Below, one piece after another: positions 16,958-24,522 of a stretch of 64,000 bases of DNA. Where the stretch lies: contig NZ_CABPTY010000004.1 in assembly GCF_902460415.1 (NCBI RefSeq), positions 76,383-140,382 of the forward strand, given 5' to 3'. Position numbers and translations under genes: made by a program. The stretch is from Campylobacter_A concisus_Y (GTDB lineage Bacteria > Campylobacterota > Campylobacteria > Campylobacterales > Campylobacteraceae). The notes under the pieces are model-generated. The model was not told the origin of the DNA. It was given only the letters and a program-made list of their open reading frames with translations, and did no database searches. The stretch's first letter is position 1. Each line of letters opens with the position of its first letter.

Positions 16958-17769
16958 ACAAATTTTAAGCTCTCAAGCATTTTTATATCACTAAATTTAT
17001 CTCTAAAATTTATAAAATTTGCTTCTAGCTCAGCCTTTCGCTTAAGTGCAATATCTATAAATTCTGGTTCTTTTTCAATACCAACAAAATCTCTACCCAA
17101 CAAATTTGCAGCTATGCCGGTTGTTGCAGAGCCTGCAAATGGATCACAAATGACACTATTTTCATTACTTGCCATCAAAATAAGCCTTATCAAAAGCGAA
17201 AGTGGTTTTTGTGTAGGGTGCTTACCGCATACTTTGTCCCAAGGAGAAATCGCAGCAAAACTCCACACATCTTTCATCTGTTTATCTCCATTTATCCGCT
17301 TCATAAGCTCATAGTTAAAGATGTGTTTATGTCTCTCATCTTTTCTAGCCCAAATGATCTGCTCAGTACTATGCGTTAGATACCTACAGCTAAAATTTGG
17401 CGGAGGATTAGTCTTTTGCCATGTAATGATATTTAAAATTTTATAATCAAGCTTTTGAAGCGCCCTACCGATAGAAAAGATATTGTGATATGTCCCACTT
17501 ATCATTATACTGCCATTATCACTAAGTGATCGCTTAGCAAGCTTGAGCCATTTTAGGTTAAATTCATCAATTTCATCGATATTTGTGCCCTCATCCCACT
17601 TACCTTTATTTACGCTAACTATCTGCCCGCTTTGGATGCTAAGTCCGCCATTTGAAAGAAAATATGGTGGATCCGCAAAGATAAGATCAAACTCGCCTTT
17701 AAATTTAGCTAGTTCGCTAAAGCAGTCGCCATTTATGAGCCTAAAACCGTTATGCATTTTTAAGCTCAT
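16954..17769 (-). CDS. DpnA-like adenine-specific DNA methyltransferase (GATC predicted)
   Basis: The 271-residue beta-class amino-methyltransferase carries the catalytic motif DPPYFLSNGG at 33-42. It is followed by a target-recognition stretch (ITWQKTNPPPNFSCRYLTHSTE) and GKHPTQKP. The SAM-binding motif I, DPFAGSATTG, comes last. These segments match M.DpnA of the DpnII system as I recall it, so N6-adenine methylation in GATC is predicted. The ATG at 17769 overlaps the end of the endonuclease reading frame by 20 nt; ATG 17757 is an alternative. The gene looks intact, so host DNA should be methylated. The Dam-like alpha-class enzyme DpnM, usually paired with it, is absent. Confidence 0.9.
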   Translation of the reverse strand: MSLKMHNGFRLINGDCFSELAKFKGEFDLIFADPPYFLSNGGLSIQSGQIVSVNKGKWDEGTNIDEIDEFNLKWLKLAKRSLSDNGSIMISGTYHNIFSIGRALQKLDYKILNIITWQKTNPPPNFSCRYLTHSTEQIIWARKDERHKHIFNYELMKRINGDKQMKDVWSFAAISPWDKVCGKHPTQKPLSLLIRLILMASNENSVICDPFAGSATTGIAANLLGRDFVGIEKEPEFIDIALKRKAELEANFINFRDKFSDIKMLESLKFV

Positions 17770-18073
17770 TTATAAAAAGGTGCAAATTTGCAAGATTATA
17801 AATCCTTACACTCTTATAGGCTTCTTGTAGCTTATTTCTAGCATCGTGCCAACCCCAGCCATCAGTGATCCAGATAAATTTATACTCTGGCAAATATGAG
17901 ATCTTTTTGGCTATTTCGATGTAGGCTCTTGCTACTTCGTTTAATTTCGAGCCACCGCCACTATAAAAATTTGCTTCGATTAGATAAGTGATATTTTGTA
18001 TGCGAGTCGAAAAATCAAATATCTTCACATCACTACCTAAATTTAATGAAAAATTTGAGCTTGATACTTCAGC
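17750..18073 (-). other. C-terminal portion of the split DpnII-type endonuclease
   Basis: This holds the likely catalytic core, KIFDFSTRIQNITYLIEANF followed by YSGGGSKLNE. The frame is open upstream through AEVSSSNFSLNLGSDV up to the left inverted repeat. A GTG at 18028 could start a 92-residue fragment, but no ribosome site is evident. The 3' end overlaps the methyltransferase start. Confidence 0.85.
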
Positions 18074-18092
18074 TTGAAAGCAGATATTTTCA
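18074..18092 (+). repeat. Left inverted repeat (IR-L) of the invertible segment
   Basis: ttgaaagcagatattttca pairs with IR-R at 18394-18412 at 18 of 19 positions; the mismatch is g against a at the seventh base. Read on the plus strand it encodes LKADIF and read on the minus strand it encodes ENICFQ, both of which belong to the endonuclease. Confidence 0.9.
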
Positions 18093-18376
18093 CACTTTTT
18101 AGAGAATATCGAAGCTGCTTTGAGGTACTAAATTTACTAATTGCCGTTCGAGAAAGTGGTAGAAAAGTTGTGAGCTCAAGCGGCAGTTTACTTGAGCTAA
18201 AGAGTTATTTTGATGAGCCAGAGAAAATTTACAGCTTTCTTTTAGAGACTGGGCTTGATGAAGTTTTCAAGGATAGAAAAATTAAAAATTTATGTGATTA
18301 TGTATTTGGCGTGGAAGTTGGACTTGATACAAACGCTAGAAAAAACCGCAGTGGAACAAATTTTGCGAATTTAATT

Positions 18377-18568
18377 TCAGAAAGGTTTCATTCTGAAAAT
18401 ATCTGTTTTCAAATCTTTTGAACCAAGCAAAGAATTTAAAGCATTAAGTTTGATAGCGACCTTCGCAAGGTTCTTAGAACATTTTTCAAAATCACAAAAG
18501 TAGCCAAGTGTAGCATTTGTCTCTTTTAAACTTGCCATAAATTCATCAAAAGGAGTTATATTATTCAT
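18377..18568 (-). other. N-terminal portion of the split DpnII-type endonuclease (63-residue truncated product)
   Basis: ATG 18568 overlaps the end of the DpnD-like gene by 8 nt (ATGAATAA). The product begins MNNITPFDEFMASLKETNA and continues through SLLGSKDLKTDIF. After crossing the right repeat it ends in the aberrant tail RMKPF and TGA inside the inverted segment. This is the product expected in the present orientation. Confidence 0.85.
18394..18412 (-). repeat. Right inverted repeat (IR-R) of the invertible segment
   Basis: tgaaaatatctgttttcaa is the reverse complement of IR-L apart from one base. On the minus strand it encodes LKTDIF; on the plus strand, ENICFQ. Recombination between IR-L and IR-R would swap the intervening 301 bp and change only Thr to Ala at the first join. 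Confidence 0.9.
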
Positions 18569-18761
18569 TTTTTACCTTGATCTTTTGGCTTACTTGTGGA
18601 CAAGATTTAAATTTCACCTCAGTAAGATCATCAGCTCCAAGCACGATCTCGCTCTTTTCATAAGCCTTTTTGGCGATCTTACATGCCTCATGCTGATCTT
18701 TTGCTTTAAACTTTATTTTTTTACTTAAAATTTCAGTTATCTCAACTTCAAATTCACTCAT
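18561..18761 (-). CDS. DpnD/PcfM-like small protein
   Basis: The 66-residue protein has the pattern of the DpnD/PcfM family: FEVEITEILSKKIKFKAKDQ, then an EACKIAKKAYEKSEIVL helix, then ADDLTEVKF. DpnD was first seen in the pneumococcal DpnI cassette and its role there is unknown. Its ATG overlaps the upstream stop (TAATG) and its own end overlaps the endonuclease start, so all the island genes are translationally chained. Its presence in a DpnII-type locus supports the GATC assignment but does not reveal its function. Confidence 0.75.
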   Translation of the reverse strand: MSEFEVEITEILSKKIKFKAKDQHEACKIAKKAYEKSEIVLGADDLTEVKFKSCPQVSQKIKVKNE

Positions 18762-19474
18762 TAAATCCCCATTTTTATAAATGCTTGCTCACTCTCTCTT
18801 TCAAGCTGCCTTGATATATCTTCGTAACTAGCAAATTTTACCTTTTGAGCTATCTGCTCGTAGATGCTAGCTCTCAAAACGCTTTCATACTCTCTTTCCC
18901 TCTTTTTGTCTGCGACTATAAACATCCTAGCATTAAAGTCTTGAAGCTCAAAAAATTTATTTAGTGAATTTTTAAAGTCTGTACTATGTTCAACTTCGTA
19001 AAACGAGTTTGGCAAATTTCTTTCGTTAAACCATATTGCATCTATTGTTTTTGCTCTTTTAACGATATCTTCATAACTAAATTTATATATCTCACTCAAG
19101 CTCGCAAGCTCGCAAAGTTTCTTATCTGATTTATAAATTTTGTTCTTATCTTGAGCTGGGATGAATGTTTGAAAATGTCTTAAATTTCCTATCTCAACGA
19201 TAACGCCTTGAAAATAAGAATGTGTAAATTTCTCATTTTGCTCACTCTTACTATCGCCTGTTTTGGCTAAATTTTTATCTCTGAACTCACAAAGCCCCCA
19301 AAGTCCGGCTCTGATCTTATAAAATTCTTTATTAGTCTGTACTATCCGTCTTATGCTAGCAAATGGAGTTTTACTACCCCAAGTGCTAACATCAGTTTTA
19401 TGATAAAGATCAAAAAGCGTTGCCATGCCACCAAGGCTAGCTAACGCTTCTACTACGCACTCTTTTTGGTTCAT
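18761..19474 (-). CDS. Winged-helix protein with a possible nuclease-like C-terminal domain (island accessory gene)
   Basis: The 237 residues start with an N-terminal winged-helix-like domain (KECVVEALASLGGMATLFDLY to FYKIRAGLWGLCEF, about 1-62) resembling HARE-HTH modules. The C-terminal domain contains IDAIWFNE, FYEVEHSTDFKNSLNKFFELQ and MFIVADKKRE. The spacing of acidic residues and strands hints at a PD-(D/E)XK-like fold, but the lysine is not in the usual place. The ATG overlaps the carB stop (ATGA). It could regulate the R-M genes or act in restriction. I do not recognise a named family. Confidence 0.65.
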   Translation of the reverse strand: MNQKECVVEALASLGGMATLFDLYHKTDVSTWGSKTPFASIRRIVQTNKEFYKIRAGLWGLCEFRDKNLAKTGDSKSEQNEKFTHSYFQGVIVEIGNLRHFQTFIPAQDKNKIYKSDKKLCELASLSEIYKFSYEDIVKRAKTIDAIWFNERNLPNSFYEVEHSTDFKNSLNKFFELQDFNARMFIVADKKREREYESVLRASIYEQIAQKVKFASYEDISRQLERESEQAFIKMGI

Positions 19475-22400
19475 TTCTCGCTTAGATACTCTTGCAAGCT
19501 TTTTACTTCAAGTGCTTTTCCAGTTTGAACTGCACTTAGCGACTTAGCGGCCGCAAGTGCTGCACGGATCGTTGTAAAATATGGAATTTTAAATCTAAGC
19601 ACGTTTTGGCGGATCTTTTTGCCATCATCCACGCTTGATTTTGTATCACTTGTATTTATAACAAGTGCGATGTCGCCGTTTTTTAGCCTATCTTCGACGT
19701 TTGGTCTGCCTTCGCTTATCTTATAGACAAACTCAGCCTCAACGCCAGCTTCACTTAAAATTTTATGCGTACCGCCAGTTGCGATGATGCTAAAACCAAG
19801 TGCTATTAGTTCTCTTGCAAGATCAGGCGCGTAAGATTTATCAGCGTCGGCTAGCGTTAAAAAGACCCTACCTTTGCTTGGCAAAGTGTTGCTCGCAGCG
19901 ATCTGACTCTTTGCAAATGAGCTTGCAAAATCGTGGCTTATGCCCATTACTTCGCCCGTACTCTTCATCTCAGGACCAAGGATGAGATCAGCGCCGCTTA
20001 GCTTGTTAAACGGCAATACACACTCTTTTACACAAATATGCGAACTTACGCGAGGTTTTAGGATGTCGCCGTCCTCATAAACAACTCTATAATCATCATA
20101 AAATTTAAGCGCCTCACGTAAATTTCCCTGCCACATAACTCTTGTTGCTACCTTTGCCATAGGCACGCCAGTAGCCTTGCTCACAAACGGCACAGTCCTA
20201 CTTGCACGAGGATTTACTTCTATCATATAAAGCTCATTTTCATAGATGGCAAACTGGATATTCATAAGGCCGACAACGCCTAAATTTAGCGCAATATCCC
20301 TAGTTTGCTTCTCTACTTTTTTTATCATTTCATCACTTAAACTCATCGGTGGCAATATGCAAGCTGAGTCGCCAGAGTGAATTCCAGCCTCCTCTATGTG
20401 CTCCATTATAGCACCTATATAGACCTCTTTGCCGTCACATATTGCGTCTACATCAAGCTCTTTTGCGTCTTGTAAAAATTTATCAAGTAGCACTGGCGAG
20501 TGGTTGCTAACCTTTACTGCCTCATTCATATACTCTTTTAGTTCGCTCTCGCTATGCACTCTTCTCATTGCCCTACCGCCTAAAACGTAGCTTGGGCGAA
20601 CGAGTACTGGATAGCCGATAGTTGCGGCTTTTTGCAAGGCTTCTTCTAGGCTCGTAGCGGTGTCATTTTTAGGCTGAAGGACGCCAATTTTATTTATAAA
20701 TTCGCTAAATTTCTTTCTATCCTCGGCCACATCGATCACTCTTGCAGTTGTACCGATGATCTTAGCGCCGATCACGCTTAGGCGCTTTGCAAATTTAAGC
20801 GGAGTTTGGCCGCCAAAATGCACGATCACGCCGTCTGGCTTTTCACGCTCGATGACTGATCTAACGTGCTCAAAATCAATCGGCTCAAAGTACAAAATAT
20901 CGCTCGTATCGTAGTCGGTTGAGACGGTTTCTGGGTTGCAGTTATACATTATCGTTTTTACACCAAGGTCTCTTAGGGCGTAGCTTGCGTGCACGCAGCA
21001 GTAGTCAAACTCTATTCCCTGGCCGATCCTATTTGGACCGCCGCCTATTATCATCACCTTTTTAGCATCTTTTGCCAGCTCTTTTTTAGGAAATTTAGTG
21101 ATATTTGTAGATGAGTAAAGATACGGCGTTAGTGCCTTAAATTCGCCTGCACAAGTATCGACCTCGTTGTATTCAAGCTCGATACCAAGCTTCTGCCTAG
21201 CAAAATAGATATCATTTTGACTAAGCTCAAGATCGTCTTTTTCATTTATAAGCACAGCTATCATTTTGTCTGAAAAGCCCATGCTTTTGACCTCTCGTAG
21301 CAGCTCTTCGTTGTTTAATATATCCATGTCGATCTTATCTTCAAATTTAACTATCTCATAAATTTGTTCTAAAAACCAAGGATCGATCTTGCTAAACTCA
21401 TGCACCTCAGCCACACTAAAGCCATCCCTAAATGCCTGCGCAATATATAAAATTCTCTGCTCGTTTGCATTTCTGATGCCATAAACCAAGGCATTTTTTT
21501 CTAAATTTAAGCTATTAAATCCGCAAAGGTCGCGCTCTAGGCTGCAAAGCGCCTTTTGGATACTCTCTTTAAATGTCCTACCTATCGCCATGACCTCACC
21601 AACTGACTTCATCGCAGTGCCTAGATATGGGTTTGACCCTGGGAATTTCTCAAATGTAAAACGTGGAATTTTTGTCACGATGTAATCAATCACCGGCTCA
21701 AAGCTAGCAGGCGTGCCTGTGATGTCGTTTTTGATCTCATCTAGGCTAAAGCCAACTGCTAGTAGCGTCGCAACCTTTGCGATAGGATAGCCAGTAGCTT
21801 TACTAGCAAGGGCTGAGCTGCGGCTCACGCGTGGGTTCATCTCGATAACGATCATGCGGCCACTTTTTGGGTCTATGGCAAACTGCACGTTGCTGCCGCC
21901 CGTATCAACGCCGATCTCACGAAGTATGGCAAAGCTAGCGTCACGCATAGCCTGATACTCTTTATCTGTGAGTGTTAGTGCTGGTGCGACCGTGATGCTA
22001 TCGCCTGTATGAACGCCCATTGGGTCAAAATTCTCGATCGAACAGACAATGATGCAGTTGTCATTTCTATCTCTGATGACCTCCATCTCGTACTCTTTCC
22101 AGCCAAGCAAACTCTCTTCTATTAAAATTTCATGTATTGGGCTTGCGTCAAGGCCAGTATTGGCTAGCTCTTTAAACTCATCCATATTATAAGCTACACC
22201 GCTTCCTGCACCACCAAGCGTATAGCTAGCTCTTATTATTAGTGGGAAGCCTATCTCATTTGCTGCATTTAGCGCATCGTCCATGTTATAAGCATATCTA
22301 CTCTCAGGCAGGTCCATGCCAATCTTTTGCATAGTTGCTTTAAAAATTTGTCTATCTTCACCCTTTTTTATCGCTTCTGGGTTTGCACCAAGAAATTTCA

Positions 22401-22734
22401 CATCCTTTAAAAGACCACTCTCAAAGACATCCATAGCGGCATTTAGCGCTACTTGACCGCCCATCGTTGGCAAGATGGCATCAATATTTTCTTTTTCGAT
22501 AATCTTTAAAATACTATCTTTTGTGATCGGCTCAATATACGTTGCGTCGGCAAAATTTGGATCAGTCATGATGGTGGCTGGATTTGAGTTGATAAGCACT
22601 ACGCGATATCCAAGCTCTTTTAGCGTCTTGGCTGCTTGCGTGCCTGAGTAGTCAAATTCGCACGCTTGACCGATGACGATAGGGCCAGAGCCTATTAGCA
22701 AAATGGTATTTATATCTGTTCTTTTTGGCATCAT
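19471..22734 (-). CDS. carB: Carbamoyl-phosphate synthase large subunit
   Basis: The 1087-residue enzyme has two ATP-grasp halves: the N-terminal half (IGSGPIVIGQACEFDYSGTQ, then a VIEMNPRVSRSSALASKATG loop) makes carboxyphosphate. The second half (GGGPNRIGQGIEFDYCCVH, then IEVNPRASRTVPFVSKATG) phosphorylates carbamate. A C-terminal MGS-like allosteric domain (ALGFSIIATGGTHKIL) follows. The two start ATGs (22734, 22731) overlap the mreC stop. The last 42 codons have a diverged duplicate at 16830-16957, so this 3' end may have arrived with the R-M island. No terminator follows; the island genes read on directly. Confidence 0.97.
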   Translation of the reverse strand: MMPKRTDINTILLIGSGPIVIGQACEFDYSGTQAAKTLKELGYRVVLINSNPATIMTDPNFADATYIEPITKDSILKIIEKENIDAILPTMGGQVALNAAMDVFESGLLKDVKFLGANPEAIKKGEDRQIFKATMQKIGMDLPESRYAYNMDDALNAANEIGFPLIIRASYTLGGAGSGVAYNMDEFKELANTGLDASPIHEILIEESLLGWKEYEMEVIRDRNDNCIIVCSIENFDPMGVHTGDSITVAPALTLTDKEYQAMRDASFAILREIGVDTGGSNVQFAIDPKSGRMIVIEMNPRVSRSSALASKATGYPIAKVATLLAVGFSLDEIKNDITGTPASFEPVIDYIVTKIPRFTFEKFPGSNPYLGTAMKSVGEVMAIGRTFKESIQKALCSLERDLCGFNSLNLEKNALVYGIRNANEQRILYIAQAFRDGFSVAEVHEFSKIDPWFLEQIYEIVKFEDKIDMDILNNEELLREVKSMGFSDKMIAVLINEKDDLELSQNDIYFARQKLGIELEYNEVDTCAGEFKALTPYLYSSTNITKFPKKELAKDAKKVMIIGGGPNRIGQGIEFDYCCVHASYALRDLGVKTIMYNCNPETVSTDYDTSDILYFEPIDFEHVRSVIEREKPDGVIVHFGGQTPLKFAKRLSVIGAKIIGTTARVIDVAEDRKKFSEFINKIGVLQPKNDTATSLEEALQKAATIGYPVLVRPSYVLGGRAMRRVHSESELKEYMNEAVKVSNHSPVLLDKFLQDAKELDVDAICDGKEVYIGAIMEHIEEAGIHSGDSACILPPMSLSDEMIKKVEKQTRDIALNLGVVGLMNIQFAIYENELYMIEVNPRASRTVPFVSKATGVPMAKVATRVMWQGNLREALKFYDDYRVVYEDGDILKPRVSSHICVKECVLPFNKLSGADLILGPEMKSTGEVMGISHDFASSFAKSQIAASNTLPSKGRVFLTLADADKSYAPDLARELIALGFSIIATGGTHKILSEAGVEAEFVYKISEGRPNVEDRLKNGDIALVINTSDTKSSVDDGKKIRQNVLRFKIPYFTTIRAALAAAKSLSAVQTGKALEVKSLQEYLSEK

Positions 22735-23486
22735 TTTTCCTTTGTAACAACGTATAGGTAGTTTGGTATGTTTAGTTTTACATAAGGCTCAACTATCACA
22801 CTTTGATATGAGCTCTCTTTTAAAATTTTACTCACGCGCCCTACTGGCACCCCACTAAAAAATATCCCATCAAGCCCGCTTGTAAAGACCTCATCGCCCT
22901 CTTTTGGACTGAGCCATTGTGGGATAAATTTCACCATTATTTGACCTTGATTTCCATGGGCAACGCCTGGAATTTTATCATTTCCTATATAGACAGCAAA
23001 GATACTTTTAGGGTCATTTTGTAAGTAAGCTAGTGGCTTGCCGTCTTTTGATATGACGATACCAGCGCTACTTCCTTGATATATGAGCCCGTAAATTTTA
23101 TTTGGATCGTATCCTTCAAATTTACTTATCCAAATTTTATTATAATCTCCAATATTTACGTAACTAAGCCCTTTTACTAACTTGACAGCTGGAGTATAGG
23201 CAGTCGAATTTTTATCTTTTAAAATCTGATTTAGCTCATTTGCAAATGTCGATAGAAGCGTAGCTGCGCGCTCTAGCTCTTGATTTTGCGCTCTTAGCTT
23301 CTCTATCTCACTAGCCTGCCTAAAATACTCATTTATGTAGTCTTTTATACTTTTAGCAAAATTGTCATATGAATTTATAGCGTAGTTGCTAAATTTAATA
23401 GAAACGTTGCTTAAAATTTCACCCTTAAATATCGAAGCTCCTGCAAGCAACGCTATAAAAACAAAAAGAACAATCTTACTCTTCAT
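22731..23486 (-). CDS. mreC: Rod shape-determining protein MreC
   Basis: The 251-residue protein has an N-terminal membrane anchor (IVLFVFIALLAGASIF), then a coiled coil (about 60-90, EIEKLRAQNQELERAA). The periplasmic beta-domain follows, with LVKGLSYVNIGDYNKI and VGRVSKI near the end. MreC scaffolds the elongasome that builds lateral cell wall. It overlaps mreB by 11 nt upstream and carB downstream, giving the order mreB-mreC-carB. Confidence 0.93.
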   Translation of the reverse strand: MKSKIVLFVFIALLAGASIFKGEILSNVSIKFSNYAINSYDNFAKSIKDYINEYFRQASEIEKLRAQNQELERAATLLSTFANELNQILKDKNSTAYTPAVKLVKGLSYVNIGDYNKIWISKFEGYDPNKIYGLIYQGSSAGIVISKDGKPLAYLQNDPKSIFAVYIGNDKIPGVAHGNQGQIMVKFIPQWLSPKEGDEVFTSGLDGIFFSGVPVGRVSKILKESSYQSVIVEPYVKLNIPNYLYVVTKEK

Positions 23487-24513
23487 TTGTCAGCTGTTGT
23501 AAAAGTCCGATCTCTTCAAGTGCCTTGCCTGTTCCTCTAGCAACCGCAAGCAGTGGCTCGTCAGCTACAAAAACTGGAAGTTTAACGATATCAGATAAAA
23601 ATTTATCAAGTCCTCTAATAAGCGCTCCACCACCAGTTAGTACGATACCAGTCTCCACGATATCGCCAGCAAGATCAGGTGGCATCATCTCAAGCACGGT
23701 TTTAAGCGCATCTGCGATCTCTTTTAGTGGCTCTCTCATCGCCTCTCTTACATCTTCGCTTGTTAGCTCGACTCTACTTAAAAGACCACTTACCTGGTCG
23801 CGACCTTTTACCACTACACTTAGCTCTTTTTCAAGCTGCACAGCAGAACCTACAGCGATCTTTATCTCCTCGCCTGTTCTCTCACCTATTAGTAGGTTAT
23901 ATTTTTCTTTTATGTAATTAACAATGCTAATATCAATCTTATCACCAGCTGTGCGGATTGATTTTGAAATAACTAGACCACCAAGCGAGACAACACCTAT
24001 CTCAGTCGTACCACCACCGATATCAACTACCAGGTTACCCTGTGGCTCACGAACTGGTAAATTTGCGCCAATCGCTGCTGCCATAGGCTCTTCGATCAAA
24101 AATACCTCTCTTGCTCCAGCGCTTAAGGCACTTTCTCTAACAGCCTTTCTTTCAACCTGGGTTAGCCCATAAGGAACTGAGATGATGATCCTTGGGCGTA
24201 GAAAGCTCTTTCTTTTGTGAGTCTTTTCTATAAAATAGCGTATCATGCGCTCAGTCATATCAAAATCCGCAATAACGCCATCTCTCATCGGCCTTATCGC
24301 CTCGATATCGCCTGGAGTTTTTCCTACCATCTCTTTTGCAGCATGTCCGACCGCTAAAATTTTTTGTTTGCCATATTTCTCACGCCTTACCGCAACAACA
24401 GAAGGCTCATTTATTATTATGCCTTTATCCTTTACCAAAACAAGTGTATTTGCCGTACCTAGATCTATACCCATATCACTTGAGAAAAAACCTATAACCT
24501 GATCTAAAAACAT
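23476..24513 (-). CDS. mreB: Rod shape-determining protein MreB
   Basis: The 345-residue actin homologue shows phosphate-1 motif DLGTANTLV (about 17-25), VDIGGGTTEIGVVSLGG (phosphate-2) and the adenosine motif GIVLTGGGALIRGLD near 285. It polymerises under the inner membrane to guide cell-wall insertion. Its ATG follows clpX by 9 nt. Length and motifs are standard. Confidence 0.98.
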   Translation of the reverse strand: MFLDQVIGFFSSDMGIDLGTANTLVLVKDKGIIINEPSVVAVRREKYGKQKILAVGHAAKEMVGKTPGDIEAIRPMRDGVIADFDMTERMIRYFIEKTHKRKSFLRPRIIISVPYGLTQVERKAVRESALSAGAREVFLIEEPMAAAIGANLPVREPQGNLVVDIGGGTTEIGVVSLGGLVISKSIRTAGDKIDISIVNYIKEKYNLLIGERTGEEIKIAVGSAVQLEKELSVVVKGRDQVSGLLSRVELTSEDVREAMREPLKEIADALKTVLEMMPPDLAGDIVETGIVLTGGGALIRGLDKFLSDIVKLPVFVADEPLLAVARGTGKALEEIGLLQQLTNEE

Positions 24514-24522
24514 CTATTTCCT

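Larger units (their letters stand above)
18074..18412 (+). other. Invertible segment: central part of the DpnII-type endonuclease, now in reverse orientation
   Basis: The plus strand is open from 18074 to the TGA at 18419-18421 and encodes the middle of the enzyme, including DYVFGVEVGLDTNARKNR near its end. It has no ribosome site, starts within an inverted repeat, and lacks a partner gene on its strand. It therefore makes sense only as the misoriented centre of the minus-strand gene. Its length, 339 bp, is a multiple of three, and the sequence is 113 sense codons. No recombinase gene is adjacent. Confidence 0.88.
17750..18568 (-). pseudogene. DpnII/MboI-type GATC restriction endonuclease, split by inversion of its central 339 bp
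   Basis: The gene runs on the minus strand as an N-terminal part (18568-18413, 52 codons) and a C-terminal part (18073-17750, 107 codons plus stop). Between them 18074-18412 is in the opposite orientation. Flipping that segment gives one open frame of 272 codons with both junctions in frame. The product has LNALNSLLGSKD, then LKADIFTLFREY, GVEVGLDTNARKNRSG, then IEANFYSGGGSKLNEVARAY and WITDGWGWHDARNKLQEAY, in the order found in DpnII (about 288 residues). As it stands, translation stops after 63 residues, so the nuclease should be off. No frameshift or stop mars any part, so it looks switchable rather than decayed. Confidence 0.88.
16957..19474 (-). mobile_element. Restriction-modification island inserted at the carB 3' end
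   Basis: About 2.5 kb lies between two carB tails in direct orientation. The contents in order of reading are a winged-helix protein, a DpnD/PcfM-like protein, a DpnII-type endonuclease with an inverted centre, and a DpnA-like methyltransferase. No transposase, integrase or terminal inverted repeats are present. Direct duplication of the target end fits insertion with long target duplication or recombination with a diverged donor, a mode known for R-M genes in epsilon-proteobacteria. Confidence 0.8.

Noticed and set aside
18074..18421. A plus-strand ORF of 115 codons read as an independent gene
   Set aside because: It starts with TTG inside an inverted repeat with no ribosome site, and its sequence is the centre of the minus-strand DpnII-like enzyme. 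It is better explained as an inverted piece of that gene.
17750..18568. Ordinary decay of the restriction endonuclease as the explanation for its broken frame
   Set aside because: All three parts are free of stops and frameshifts and rejoin exactly in frame once the segment is inverted. Decay would normally leave indels or stops. Permanent inactivation by a single inversion is still possible and is stated in the finding.
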